Below the pieces are notes generated by a model, which worked only from the letters and a program-made list of their open reading frames with translations, made no database searches and was not told the DNA's origin. A program made the translations under genes and the position numbers. Positions 1 to 8,982 of a stretch of DNA of 64,000 bases are shown in pieces. Source of the stretch: Phycisphaerae bacterium (GTDB lineage: Bacteria; Planctomycetota; Phycisphaerae; UBA1845); assembly GCA_024102815.1 (NCBI GenBank), contig JAGFJJ010000011.1:62001-126000 (forward strand), given 5' to 3'. The stretch's first letter is position 1; every line of letters begins with the position of its first letter.

Positions 1-696
1 GCATGGCTGATTTCTCGAAGTGACGTCGAGCGCTACTCTCTCTCGCTGCTCGTAGAGCCCGATGCAGACGTCCGTCGAATGACCATTGAGCGCCTCGCGG
101 AAACGGGCCATGCAGACGACCCGAAAGCGGTCGAAGCGTTGATCCGCGCGCTTCGCGGCGACCCGAGCGAGTCGGTGCGATGCGCGGCCGTGTGCGCCCT
201 GCGCGATGTCGGCGGCCCATCCATCGCCGGAGAATTCCTCGATGTTCTTGCCGCCGGTCCCAGTTCGAATTCACCACGCGCCGCGGGTCCGAAGCTCCGC
301 TGGGAGCTGGTCTATGCCCTGCGGAGCCCCCAGTGCGCCGGCCACAGCGATGTCGAGCTGCACACGCGGATTCGGGATCGGGCCATCGAGATTCTGGGCA
401 GCGATCCGGATCGCGACGTGCGCATGGAGGCGGCGCGACTTCTGGGTCATTACGAATCAAGGGAGACGCTGGCATCGCTGATTAAGGCCCTCCGGCAGGC
501 CGATTTCGGCGTGGTGTACGAAGCCGGCCGATCGCTGGAACGCCTCACGGGCAAGGAGCTGCCCTATGAGCCGGGTCCGTGGGAGCAGTGGCTCGCTTCT
601 ACCAGCGATCCGTTCGCCGACAAACCCGCCGAGGACGAGCCTTCCAAGTCCAGACATTCATGGTGGCCCTTCGGCGGGAGCAGCGCCCGTCGCTGA
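1..696 (+). CDS. HEAT-repeat protein, 5' end outside window
   Basis: The frame is open from the first base of the window to a stop at 696, so the N-terminus is missing. The visible part shows helical HEAT-like repeats. One runs through 'LVEPDADVRR' and 'AVEALIRALR', another through 'DRDVRMEAARLLGHYES' and 'TLASLIKALR', with the usual Asp-x-x-Val-Arg turn. The C-terminal 40 residues are acidic/basic and Pro-rich and probably disordered. Such repeats serve as protein-binding scaffolds; no catalytic motif is visible. The stop lies 14 bases before the next start, so it is probably the first visible gene of a three-gene unit with the dehydrogenase and permease. Partner unknown. Confidence 0.75.
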   Translation, partial: AWLISRSDVERYSLSLLVEPDADVRRMTIERLAETGHADDPKAVEALIRALRGDPSESVRCAAVCALRDVGGPSIAGEFLDVLAAGPSSNSPRAAGPKLRWELVYALRSPQCAGHSDVELHTRIRDRAIEILGSDPDRDVRMEAARLLGHYESRETLASLIKALRQADFGVVYEAGRSLERLTGKELPYEPGPWEQWLASTSDPFADKPAEDEPSKSRHSWWPFGGSSARR

Positions 697-710
697 AGCA
701 GGGAGAGTCC

Positions 711-1670
711 GTGCGCGCCGTCGTCTTCGATGAACAACTGTCGTTTCATTCGAGCCGCCCCGAGCCGACGCCCGCGTCGGGTGAATGCCTGGTTCGGGTG
801 CACCTGGCCGGAATTTGCGCCACCGACCTTCAGATCACCCGCGGCTACATGGACTTCCGCGGTGTGCCCGGGCACGAGTTCGTCGGTACGGTTGCGGAGG
901 GATCGGAGAACTGGAAAGGCCGGCGGGTCGTCGCGGAAATCAACTGCGTCTGCCGGCGCTGCGACATGTGCCAGGGCGGGCTCTCGAATCATTGCCGCAA
1001 TCGAACCGTTCTCGGGATCCAGGGTCGTGACGGCGCCATGGCCGACTTTCTGACCGTGCCTGAGCAGAATCTGCACGCCGTTCCCGATCATATCCTGGAC
1101 GAGGAAGCCGTTTTCATTGAACCGCTCGCGGCCGCATACCAGGTGCTGGGTCAGGCAGCGATCGATGCACGGATGAACGTTGCTGTCGTGGGTACCGGTC
1201 GACTGGGCCTGCTGGTCGCCCAGGTGCTCGCCACGACAGGGTGCCGCCTTGTTGCCGTGGGACGGAATCCCCGGACCCTTGAGCTGTGCGAAAAGAAAGG
1301 GGTTCAGGCGGTTCCCGTGGCCGACCTCGAACCGCGGCACGACCAGGACGTTGTCGTGGAGTGCAGCGGGTCCCCCGAAGGTCTGGAGATTGCCATGCAT
1401 CTCGTGCGTCCTCGGGGAACGATCGTGCTCAAGAGCACCTGCGCCGAACCCGCTACGATCAACCTGGCTCCGCTGGTGGTGAACGAAATCCGCCTGATGG
1501 GCAGCCGCTGTGGTCCCTTCCCCGAGGCTATCAATGCCTTGGCGCGGCAGGCGGTCGACGTCCGCTCGATGGTATCGCGAACGGTGCCCATCGAGCAGAC
1601 AGCGGAGGCGTTCGCCGCGGCGGAGGATCCTCGAAACGTGAAGATATTGTTGAAGATCAATCCCCGTTAA
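711..1670 (+). CDS. zinc-dependent medium-chain alcohol dehydrogenase-like protein
   Basis: A 319-residue MDR-family oxidoreductase. The catalytic-zinc signature is present (Cys36 with Asp39, then 'GHE' at about 54-56), as is a structural zinc lobe with cysteines at about 81, 84, 87 and 95 in the C-x2-C-x2-C-x7-C spacing. A Rossmann nucleotide-binding motif 'VVGTGRLG' follows at about residue 160. I chose the GTG at 711 because 'GGGAGAG' stands a few bases upstream and the protein then begins at the usual beta strand ('RAVVFDE'); the frame is open further upstream inside the previous gene. The substrate cannot be read: threonine, sorbitol and other polyol dehydrogenases share this layout. It lies 18 bases before the permease, so substrate uptake and oxidation could be linked (inference). 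Confidence 0.82.
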   Translation: MRAVVFDEQLSFHSSRPEPTPASGECLVRVHLAGICATDLQITRGYMDFRGVPGHEFVGTVAEGSENWKGRRVVAEINCVCRRCDMCQGGLSNHCRNRTVLGIQGRDGAMADFLTVPEQNLHAVPDHILDEEAVFIEPLAAAYQVLGQAAIDARMNVAVVGTGRLGLLVAQVLATTGCRLVAVGRNPRTLELCEKKGVQAVPVADLEPRHDQDVVVECSGSPEGLEIAMHLVRPRGTIVLKSTCAEPATINLAPLVVNEIRLMGSRCGPFPEAINALARQAVDVRSMVSRTVPIEQTAEAFAAAEDPRNVKILLKINPR

Positions 1671-1688
1671 CGGTCTTCGGCCCCGGAC

Positions 1689-3305
1689 ATGCGCTGGTTC
1701 GTTCGACATGATCTGGACGGCTTCTTCGGGCTCTTTGTCGATAACCTCGTTCAGCTCTTGCTGATCGTTGCGCTGTGTGGCGGGCTGTGCGGGATGAACG
1801 GCGACAATGTCCACTACCTGTACGCCCGCATCCTGCCCGGGGCAGCGATTTCCATCCTGTTCGGAAATATCTTTTACTCCTGGCAGGCGCTTCGGCTGGC
1901 CCGACGCGAGGGGCGTGACAATGTCACGGCCCTGCCCTACGGCATCAATACGCCCTCGCTGCTCGTGTACGTATTCTTCGTTCTGGTCCCCGTGTACCAC
2001 GCGACGGGAGACGTAGATTTAACCTGGCGGATGGGCCTTCTGGCGTGCCTAGGGAGCGGAATCATCGAATTCCTCGGCGCGCTTGTCGCCGAACGGGTCC
2101 GATTGCGTACGCCTCGGGCGGCGCTGCTCTCCACATTGGCAGGCATCGCCATTGGCTTTATTTCCATGACATTCATGCTGCGCATCTGGTCGAGCCCACT
2201 GGTGGCCCTGGTGCCGACCGCCATCGTCCTGATCACCTATTTCAGTACAGTGCGACTGCCCCTGGGATTACCGGGCGGGCTCGTGGCCATTGTGGCCGGA
2301 ACGCTGCTGGCGTGGTTATTGCCGGGCTCGTGGAGCGGCCAGCCGATGTCCGTCTCGGGGATTGAGGCCGCGTGGAACTCGGCCGGTCCGGTCTTGCCCG
2401 GCTGGTACGGCGGGGCGCTGCTGAACACCTTGCGCCTGCCGGCGTCCGAGTGGCTGGGATTCCTGTCGGTGATCGTACCGATGGGGCTGTTCAACGTCAT
2501 CGGAAGCCTTCAGAACATTGAATCGGCCGAGGCAAGCGGCGATCGCTACGACACCCGTGCTTCACTATCCATCAACGGCGTCGGCACGATCCTGGCCGCG
2601 TGCCTTGGAAGCTGCTTTCCCACCACGATCTACATCGGACATCCCGGCTGGAAGGGGCTCGGAGCACGGGCCGGATACTCCACCCTCAATGGCGTGGTCA
2701 TCGCGGCGATCTGCCTGACGGGCACGGTCGCCCTGGTCAACAGCATCATTCCTATCGAGGCAGGCATGGCCATCGTGTTGTGGATCGGCGTGGTCATCAC
2801 CGCGCAAGCGTTCCAGGCGACGCCCCGCGAGCACGCACCGGCCGTGGCCATCGGACTGTTTCCGGCGATCGCCGCCTGGGGGGCAACGGTGTTGTATGGC
2901 GCGTTCGCTGCAGCCGGTGGTACCACGCTTCAGTCGCTACTGACGGGAAGCAACGGCGCGGAAGTCTCGGGATTCGCGATCCACGGGCTGATCGTCATGG
3001 AGCGGGGCTACATCTTCACCTGCATGATCCTCGCCGCGCTGTCGGCCTGCCTGATCGACGGAAAGCTCATCCATGCGGCGGTGTGGGCGCTATTGGGCGC
3101 GGCCGCGACAATCCTGGGATTGGCGCACACGTATCAGCTCAGCGGGAACGCGGTGGCCTTTCTGCTCGTCGGGATCGAGCCCGCAGCAGAGGCATTCTTC
3201 TATCGCGGTTACGACTTGGTTGTTGGGTACACGCTGGTGGCGGCGGTGTTTGTGGGGGTGAGGATCTGCAATAGGGGCAGCAGGCAACGGGAAGCAAGAC
3301 TGTAG
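1689..3305 (+). CDS. NCS2-like permease (xanthine/uracil/solute transporter)
   Basis: A 538-residue integral membrane protein with about 12-14 hydrophobic segments. It has the early '[11 protein letters not shown]' segment and the mid-protein region '[21 protein letters not shown]' (helix break before the second half) seen in NCS2-type nucleobase permeases and relatives. It probably imports a small organic solute by ion symport. The substrate is not predictable from sequence, and the match is to the superfamily, not to a named member. It follows the dehydrogenase by 18 bases on the same strand and ends inside a strong hairpin shared with the convergent ileS. Confidence 0.7.
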   Translation: MRWFVRHDLDGFFGLFVDNLVQLLLIVALCGGLCGMNGDNVHYLYARILPGAAISILFGNIFYSWQALRLARREGRDNVTALPYGINTPSLLVYVFFVLVPVYHATGDVDLTWRMGLLACLGSGIIEFLGALVAERVRLRTPRAALLSTLAGIAIGFISMTFMLRIWSSPLVALVPTAIVLITYFSTVRLPLGLPGGLVAIVAGTLLAWLLPGSWSGQPMSVSGIEAAWNSAGPVLPGWYGGALLNTLRLPASEWLGFLSVIVPMGLFNVIGSLQNIESAEASGDRYDTRASLSINGVGTILAACLGSCFPTTIYIGHPGWKGLGARAGYSTLNGVVIAAICLTGTVALVNSIIPIEAGMAIVLWIGVVITAQAFQATPREHAPAVAIGLFPAIAAWGATVLYGAFAAAGGTTLQSLLTGSNGAEVSGFAIHGLIVMERGYIFTCMILAALSACLIDGKLIHAAVWALLGAAATILGLAHTYQLSGNAVAFLLVGIEPAAEAFFYRGYDLVVGYTLVAAVFVGVRICNRGSRQREARL

Positions 3306-3326
3306 GGCGGGCTGCGCCCGCCCTAC
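3302..3326. terminator. perfect 11-bp hairpin between convergent genes
   Basis: An 11-base arm at 3302-3312 is the exact complement of 3316-3326, with a TGC loop. It overlaps the permease stop codon and lies 5 bases before the ileS stop, so it could end transcription from both sides. No T-run follows. The arm starts with GTAGGG, as do other spacer palindromes in this window, so it may also be a member of a dispersed repeat family. Confidence 0.6.
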
Positions 3327-3331
3327 GCAGG

Positions 3332-6300
3332 TCAGGCGCGCGACAACACAATCTCCAACTCCCCTTCGTCGATCTTCACATTTGTCTGCCCCAGCGGATT
3401 GGGAAACGCTTCGCGCGTTTGGGTCAATTCCACCGCCAGCGTTTCGCGGGCTATGTAATCGCCACAGGCGTCGATCGCGGCGCGGATCTCGGGCGACTCG
3501 GTGACGATGCTCAACTGTATGCGGTCGGCGATGTCCAGGCCGCTGTCCTTGCGCAGGTTCTGCACGTTGCGGATCACGTCGCGGGCGATGCCCTCGTAGC
3601 GAAGCTCGGTCGTCACGCGGCGGTCGATGAGCACGGTCGTCGCGCCGTCGCTCGCCCCGGCCCAGTCGTCGCCGTAGGACTTTCGGATCGTGAAGTCTTC
3701 CGACGCGAGCGGAACGGCATTGCCGTCAAGGACGATACAGATTGGTGTACTCGTGCGCACCGCATTTTCCGCGGCTGCGCCTTCCAGCGCCGCAATGGCG
3801 TCCTTAGCCTCGGAGGCGTGCCGGCCGAACTTGGGTCCCACGGTCTTCATATTCGGCACGACCGACACCGTGACCAGCCCCTCGGCGCTGTCCCGCAGTG
3901 TCACCTTCTTGACATTAAGCTCTTCCAGAAAGTGCTCCTCGAACATCGTCGCCGCCTGGCGCTCGTTGTCGTCGCCGGGAACGATGATCAGCTCCGCCAG
4001 CGGCTGGCGAATCTTGAGGTTCGAATCCTTCCGCGCCGAGCGAGCCAGCGACACCAGCCGAATCGACGCCGCCACACGGGCAGACAGCGTCTCGTCGATC
4101 CGCCCCCCATCGGCCTGCGGGAACGGCGTGTGGTGGATACTCTCGGCCGCGCCCTCAGTCTGATTCGCGATCAGGTTGCGATAGATAACCTCGCCGAGGA
4201 ACGGCACGATGGGAGCAATCACACGGTTGAACGTGGTGAGGACTTCGTAGAGCGTGGCGTAGGCGGCGCGCTTGTCGGCGGGCCACCCGTCCGCGTAGAA
4301 GCGGCGGCGCGAGCGACGCACGTACCATGTGCTGAGCTGCTCCATGAAGCGCTGCGACTCATTGCATACCTTCAGCACGTCGAATTCGGCGTAGCCCTGG
4401 TGCGCGACGCCAATGAGACGGTTCAGGTCGGAGAGAATCCAGCGATCCAGCAGCGACCGCTCCTCGTCGGTTGCGGTGTGAACACTCGGCTGATAGTCGT
4501 CCACGCGGGCGAGGTTGCAGAAGAAGGCGTACACGTTCCACCACGGCAGAATCACCTCGCGGCGGACCTCGTCGCAATGCTTCGGACCGAAGAGGACGTT
4601 CCGTTCCGGCGAGGTCGAGGCGTAGAGCCAGCGCATGACATCCACGCCGATAGCGTCGGCCGCCTCGTTGAATTCGATGGCGTTGCCCGCGGACTTGTGC
4701 ATGGGCTTGCCTTCGTCGTCCATGACCAGACCGTGCCCCTTAAGCACGCGAAACGGCGAGCAATCCTCCATCATTGTGCTGATGGCCAACAAAGCGTAGA
4801 ACCAGTTGCGGAACTGCCCGGGCAGGGACTCGACGATGAAGTCGGCCGGGAACCACTTCTTCCAATAGTCGTGGTCCTCGAAGTAACCCATGGTGGAAAA
4901 CGGCACGATGCTCGCGTCCAGCCAGGGGTTGCCCACGTCCTTGATGCGCGACACGTTCTCGTCGCCGCACTGGGCGCAGCGGATCTTCACCGCATCCACC
5001 CACGGCCGGTGCGGCGAGTTCCCCTCGAACGATTCCCATCCGCTCACCGCTCGGGCCTTGAGCTCCTCGCGCCCGCCGATGACCTCGAACCGCCCGCAAT
5101 TGTGACACTCCCAGATGGGCAGGGCGAGTCCCCAGTAACGCTTCTTGGAGATCATCCAGTCGCCCATATTGCGGAGCCAGTCGATCTCCCGCTCCACGCC
5201 CCACTCGGGGATCCACTTCGCCTGGCGGGCGCTCCTCATGATCTGCTCCCGCCAGTTCATATTGATGAACCACTCGTCGACCAGGCGGTAGACCAGCTCG
5301 TCCTTGCAGCGCCAGCAGTGCGGATAGCGGTGGTAATACTGCTCCTTGGCGAAGAGCACCTCGCGTTTCTTCAAGTCCTCCACGATTTCGTCGGCCACGC
5401 GGTCAAAGCGCTTGCCGGCAAGAAAACCGAACTCGGGGCGGAACGTGCCGTCCTCGAACAGCGGTGCGACCTGCGGCAGTCCCAATTCCCGGCCGAGGTG
5501 GTAGTCTTCGCTTCCGCAACCGGGTGCGATGTGCACGATGCCCGTACCCTCGGAGGCCGTAACCATGTCCCACGGAATAACGCGATGGCCGGGAATTGCC
5601 TCGGCCGCGCCGTCGAGCATGTCGAACGGGCCGGTGTAGGTCAGGCCGACCAGTGATTGCCCCTGCAACTCCCCCACCACTTCAAACGGGCCCCGACTCT
5701 TGAACATGGCCTGGAGCGCATGCAGCGCGGGAACATTCTTGGCCACCTTCTCGACGGGGTGCGCCCGGGCGTTCTCGAAGTTGCCCTTGCCGATGTAGTA
5801 GGTCGCATCGCCCTGCTTGACCTTGACGTAGGTCATCTCCGGATGAACCGCGGCGGCGACGTTGGAGGTCAGCGTCCACGGTGTGGTCGTCCAGACCAGC
5901 AGGTATTCGCCGGGGCGATCGTGGATGGGAAAGCGGATGAAGACGGAGGTGTGCGGGACTTCGCGGTAGCCCTCGTTCATCTCCATCTGGCTCAGACCCG
6001 TTCCGCAGCGCGGGCACCAGGGCATCACGTCCACGCCCTTGTAAATCAGGCCCTTCTCGTGGCATTTCTTGAGGAACGCCCAGATGGCGTAGTTGTTGCC
6101 GTCGGACATCGTGTAGTACGAGTTGTCCCAGTCCATCCAATATCCCAGACGGATGGACTGCTGCGTCTGGATGCCCGCGAATTTCCGCGCCCTTGCCTTG
6201 CACTCCTCCACGAATCGATCGATGCCGTACGTCTCGATGTCCTTTTTGCTGGCGAAGCCGTGCTCCTTTTCCACCTCGACTTCGACCCAGAGGCCCTGGC

Positions 6301-6562
6301 AGTCGAATCCGTTCTGGTAGCGGAGCTCCCGGCCGAGGGAGGCGTGGTAGCGGTTGTAGATGTCCTTGTAGGTCCGGCCCCAGGCGTGATGGACGCCCAT
6401 GGGGTTGTTGGCGGTGATGGGCCCGTCGAGGAATGACCAGCGGGGTTTGCCGCGATTGAGCTCGCGGAGCTTGTCGAAGGCCCGCGTCTCCTGCCAGAAG
6501 GCGAGGATGTCCCGCTCCTGGGCGGGGAAATCGACCTTGGGGTCCACCTTGTCGAACGGCAT
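3332..6562 (-). CDS. ileS: isoleucine--tRNA ligase (atypical signature type)
   Basis: A 1,076-residue class I aminoacyl-tRNA synthetase that charges tRNA-Ile. It has the catalytic Rossmann fold, the CP1 editing domain ('WTTTPWTLTSN', 'GTGIVHIAPGCG') and an anticodon-binding C-terminal half. The start at 6562 follows 'GGAGAGGA' 7 bases upstream; the longer open frame upstream is not protein-like. The HIGH signature, near residue 58, reads His-His-Ala-Trp within 'NPMGVHHAWGR', and KMSKS reads 'PMHKSAGN' near residue 618. Both depart from the textbook motifs but keep their surroundings, which points to a divergent lineage of the enzyme, not decay. Zinc-like cysteine pairs occur at 'CPRCG', 'CWRC', 'CHNCG' and 'CAQCG'. 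The assignment to isoleucine rather than another branched amino acid rests on overall resemblance. Confidence 0.88.
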   Translation of the reverse strand: MPFDKVDPKVDFPAQERDILAFWQETRAFDKLRELNRGKPRWSFLDGPITANNPMGVHHAWGRTYKDIYNRYHASLGRELRYQNGFDCQGLWVEVEVEKEHGFASKKDIETYGIDRFVEECKARARKFAGIQTQQSIRLGYWMDWDNSYYTMSDGNNYAIWAFLKKCHEKGLIYKGVDVMPWCPRCGTGLSQMEMNEGYREVPHTSVFIRFPIHDRPGEYLLVWTTTPWTLTSNVAAAVHPEMTYVKVKQGDATYYIGKGNFENARAHPVEKVAKNVPALHALQAMFKSRGPFEVVGELQGQSLVGLTYTGPFDMLDGAAEAIPGHRVIPWDMVTASEGTGIVHIAPGCGSEDYHLGRELGLPQVAPLFEDGTFRPEFGFLAGKRFDRVADEIVEDLKKREVLFAKEQYYHRYPHCWRCKDELVYRLVDEWFINMNWREQIMRSARQAKWIPEWGVEREIDWLRNMGDWMISKKRYWGLALPIWECHNCGRFEVIGGREELKARAVSGWESFEGNSPHRPWVDAVKIRCAQCGDENVSRIKDVGNPWLDASIVPFSTMGYFEDHDYWKKWFPADFIVESLPGQFRNWFYALLAISTMMEDCSPFRVLKGHGLVMDDEGKPMHKSAGNAIEFNEAADAIGVDVMRWLYASTSPERNVLFGPKHCDEVRREVILPWWNVYAFFCNLARVDDYQPSVHTATDEERSLLDRWILSDLNRLIGVAHQGYAEFDVLKVCNESQRFMEQLSTWYVRRSRRRFYADGWPADKRAAYATLYEVLTTFNRVIAPIVPFLGEVIYRNLIANQTEGAAESIHHTPFPQADGGRIDETLSARVAASIRLVSLARSARKDSNLKIRQPLAELIIVPGDDNERQAATMFEEHFLEELNVKKVTLRDSAEGLVTVSVVPNMKTVGPKFGRHASEAKDAIAALEGAAAENAVRTSTPICIVLDGNAVPLASEDFTIRKSYGDDWAGASDGATTVLIDRRVTTELRYEGIARDVIRNVQNLRKDSGLDIADRIQLSIVTESPEIRAAIDACGDYIARETLAVELTQTREAFPNPLGQTNVKIDEGELEIVLSRA

Positions 6563-6613
6563 CGATGTCCTCTCCGGCGCCGCAGGCGGCGCAATACTGA
6601 CGCAATCAATCTC

Positions 6614-6668
6614 GAAGGGTCCGCCGTGCAGACCATTCTTCGTAGGGTGCATCCCCTGATGCACTACT
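6614..6668 (+). repeat. GTAGGG-type palindromic repeat pair
   Basis: Two adjacent imperfect palindromes: one built on GGTCCGCC...GCAGACC (6618-6634) and one on GTAGGGTGCATCCCCTGATGCAC (6642-6664). The same two units occur in the same order at 63161-63211, and the second recurs inverted at 38975-38998. Confidence 0.6.
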
Positions 6669-6870
6669 TTCTTGTGTGCCATATCCACGCCTCGTGGACA
6701 TGACCTTGAACCGCAGGGCATGCGGTTCGCGAATCGCAAGAAACGCGGTTGGCATGCCTCGGCTATTACGCGTACGGTCGCAGGGGCCGCCGGACGGACC
6801 GATCTTGTGGTTCGGCCGCTCGGACCGTGAAACCACGGAATATACACGGGGTTGGCGCTAGGGTGAAACG

Positions 6871-6953
6871 GGCCGTGTGCCACTGCTCTTGAGCAGTGCG
6901 GCGTGGCAGGGCCAAGCTGACCCGGCAAAGCCGGATCATGCGCCGCCATGCTT
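6871..6953 (+). repeat. dispersed palindromic repeat, type A, copy 1
   Basis: It starts with a perfect hairpin CACTGCTC-TT-GAGCAGTG (6881-6898), continues as GCGTGGCAGGGCCAAGCTGA, then the small hairpin CCGGC-AAA-GCCGG, and ends GCCGCCATGC. The second half is about 85% identical to 8774-8823, and the first half resembles 13606-13660. Confidence 0.65.
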
Positions 6954-6987
6954 CCTGACCGCCGCGGCTTCGGATGACCTCCGCTGA

Positions 6988-7830
6988 TCAGTCTGTCGGC
7001 GGCGGGATCGCCTCCGCCTCCGTCGGATCGAACTTCCGGCCGCACTCCGGGCAGCGGGGCTCGGGCAGTCCGCGGAGGTCGTAGCCGCATTTGACGCAGA
7101 GGCCGAGGCGGCGACGTCGGCGGATGCGCGCCCAATCAAGCATCGCCACGCCACCGAACAGAACGAGCGTTGTACCGGTAGACCAAATCAGGGCGACAGA
7201 GCCGACGTTGCACCAGTACACAGTGATCTCGTGGCGGGCTGGGCCCCTGCTGCCTTCGTGCGCGTATCGCTCCACGAAAGCCGGCATCGACGGCGCATTA
7301 AAGGAATGGCTGACGAACGTGGATCGGTCTTGACGATTGCCGGTCAAAACGAGGAGCTTCCAATCGTACGTCGTCCAAAGGACCATGGCGCGCGTGGGCA
7401 ACCCGAATTCGATGGATCGCACCGGGCGGCGGATTCCGACGTTGATGATCTCGTCGGAGGCGAACTGTTCTGATATCCCTGCAAGCTCAAGCAATTCACG
7501 GATACGCCCCTTCGCAACGGGAATGTTGTCAATCACGACGATTGAGACGTTGTGCCGCCACACCTTCCAAGGGATGAGCACACCGACTGTCCCGAGCAGG
7601 AGGGACACGAGAATGCAAACTGTGCGATAGCGCGCCGTTGATTTCGACCAACCGACGAAGATGATCGTGAGCGCGAGGTAGGCACCGATTACAGCGGATG
7701 CTCCCGCGACAATTGATTCTGCGAGATTGCCGAACGCCCAGGCAGGACATAGGCTGAGCAGCGCAGCGCAGACTTCAATCCCAACGATCGATGCGAGCCC
7801 GGCCTTGAGATAATTGCTGGCGGCACGCAT
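6988..7830 (-). CDS. membrane protein with C-terminal zinc ribbon
   Basis: About 280 residues. Hydrophobic segments lie near residues 10-30, 40-60 and 70-90, followed by a soluble domain, another membrane segment near residue 215-235, and a C-terminal zinc ribbon (Cys-x2-Cys-GYDLRG...RCPECGRKF). That ribbon is shared by three other proteins in this window and is common in planctomycetes; its function is unknown. The start ATG at 7830 shares a base with the stop of the upstream gene (TGATG), so the two are probably translated together; a GTG three bases earlier is the alternative. No enzymatic motif seen. Confidence 0.6.
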   Translation of the reverse strand: MRAASNYLKAGLASIVGIEVCAALLSLCPAWAFGNLAESIVAGASAVIGAYLALTIIFVGWSKSTARYRTVCILVSLLLGTVGVLIPWKVWRHNVSIVVIDNIPVAKGRIRELLELAGISEQFASDEIINVGIRRPVRSIEFGLPTRAMVLWTTYDWKLLVLTGNRQDRSTFVSHSFNAPSMPAFVERYAHEGSRGPARHEITVYWCNVGSVALIWSTGTTLVLFGGVAMLDWARIRRRRRLGLCVKCGYDLRGLPEPRCPECGRKFDPTEAEAIPPPTD

Positions 7831-8708
7831 CACGTGGACTCGACAGACATCTCCCCCGGCTCAAACGGGCGGCCGCACTCGGGGCAGCGCGGCTCGGGCA
7901 GGCCGCGGAGGTCGTAGCCGCAGGGGCAGTGACCGAGAGGAAATAGTCGTTTCCTAAGCGCCAAGCGCGACAAGGCAGGAATGAGCACTAGCGGGTGAAT
8001 ACACATGGCCAGCACGAGTGCGACGTTTAGTAATGCGCTTCCTGGTTGCCATTTCTTCCAGACTTGTGGCTGAGAGGTCTTTGCCTGGTATCGCTGAACG
8101 AACGAATCCAGAGGCGCAGGAAGATCATGCGGGTCGACGGGAATCTTGGGCACTGGGGTTGCGCGCGACGATAAGTCGCTTTTTTCAAAACCGAAATACC
8201 ATTCTGTCGGATTTGGCCGCTCTCTGATTGCCCAAGAACTCGGCCACCCGAACCCTCGCTCCGAGTGGCTATATTTTACGTATATGAACGCCGGCCGCTG
8301 CGACGGCTTCGCAATGCCCGGCATGCGCTCCGAAAGGGCGGTCCAAAACTCGTCAGGCATTGACTCAAGACCTACCCCATGTTTGCCCAAGCCGCCACCT
8401 ATGGGTACGGGATGCAAGACCGCGAAAAGTGACGCCAGCGCGACGAACGCTATTGCTGCGAGCGTCGCGCGCCGAATTGTCGAGCGAACCGCAAAGTAGG
8501 AAACGACCACTGCCCCCGCGAACGAAATGCTCTCCGCATAGAACAACGAATCGGATAAGAACGGAGTCAGCAAATTCCTCACTGTCGGGGCAAGCAGTCG
8601 CCAGTCAATCACATACTGCCCAACAACAAGCAACGTGAGTATAGCGGACAGCCGCGTGCACCAGAACGCGAATCCCGACGTTTTCGGGTCACCCGCCATG
8701 CCGGGCAT
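7830..8708 (-). CDS. membrane protein with C-terminal zinc ribbon
   Basis: About 292 residues, a likely paralogue-in-architecture of the gene downstream. It has membrane segments in the first 110 residues, an extracytoplasmic region of about 120 residues, a further membrane segment, then a zinc ribbon beginning 'CPCGYDLRGLPEPRCPECG'. I placed the start at 8708 (a second ATG lies at 8699). The frame is open further upstream, but that stretch is a palindromic repeat and not protein-like. Its stop overlaps the start of the next gene, so they form a two-gene unit. Confidence 0.6.
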   Translation of the reverse strand: MPGMAGDPKTSGFAFWCTRLSAILTLLVVGQYVIDWRLLAPTVRNLLTPFLSDSLFYAESISFAGAVVVSYFAVRSTIRRATLAAIAFVALASLFAVLHPVPIGGGLGKHGVGLESMPDEFWTALSERMPGIAKPSQRPAFIYVKYSHSERGFGWPSSWAIRERPNPTEWYFGFEKSDLSSRATPVPKIPVDPHDLPAPLDSFVQRYQAKTSQPQVWKKWQPGSALLNVALVLAMCIHPLVLIPALSRLALRKRLFPLGHCPCGYDLRGLPEPRCPECGRPFEPGEMSVEST

Positions 8709-8771
8709 TGTAGACGGATTTCGGGCATACGTGTCAACAATTCTGCTCAGACAACGGCTCGACCACCGCCG

Positions 8772-8825
8772 GCGGGTGGCATGGCCAAGCTGATCCGGCG
8801 AAGCCGGACCAAGCGCCGCCATGCT
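8772..8825 (+). repeat. dispersed palindromic repeat, type A, copy 2
   Basis: GGTGGCATGGCCAAGCTGAT, then the small hairpin CCGGC-GAA-GCCGG, then GCGCCGCCATGC. The ends GGC(A)TGGC and GCC(GCC)ATGC are roughly complementary, so the unit can fold on itself. Closest match is 6901-6953. Confidence 0.65.
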
Positions 8826-8936
8826 CGCGGTCAACATGGAATAGTGAGAAAATAACGTCGGGCGCATGTGCCCGTGGAACCAGGTTCCTCGCCCAAGACC
8901 AGCGTGAATCGAAATAACACCGCGAAACGTAGTTCG

Positions 8937-8977
8937 CATGGCAGCGCCCGCCTTCGGCGGGCTTGGCCATGCCACCC
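8937..8977 (-). repeat. dispersed palindromic repeat, type A, inverted copy
   Basis: Read on the minus strand it is GGGTGGCATGGCCAAG, then the hairpin CCCGCC-GAA-GGCGGG, then CGCTGCCATG. It has the same outer arms as the copy at 8772 but a different inner stem of the same size, which suggests selection for the fold rather than the letters. It lies just past the stop of the DUF1579-like gene. Confidence 0.6.
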
Positions 8978-8982
8978 AACCG

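Larger units (their letters stand above)
6563..6987. other. 425-bp spacer with palindromic repeats, no gene
   Basis: No convincing coding frame. It holds a two-part palindrome block (6614-6668) and a second repeat type (6871-6953), described separately. Between them is 'CCGCAGGGCATGCGG', another short inverted repeat. The ileS promoter should be here but no clear hexamer pair was found. Confidence 0.6.

Noticed and set aside
564..2000. 478-codon minus-strand open frame opposite the dehydrogenase and permease
   Set aside because: Spans two unrelated conserved genes on the other strand and resembles no family.
3419..5656. 745-codon open frame on the plus strand opposite ileS
   Set aside because: It mirrors a conserved synthetase, has no family resemblance and a His/Arg/Val-rich composition typical of the reverse frame of GC-rich genes.
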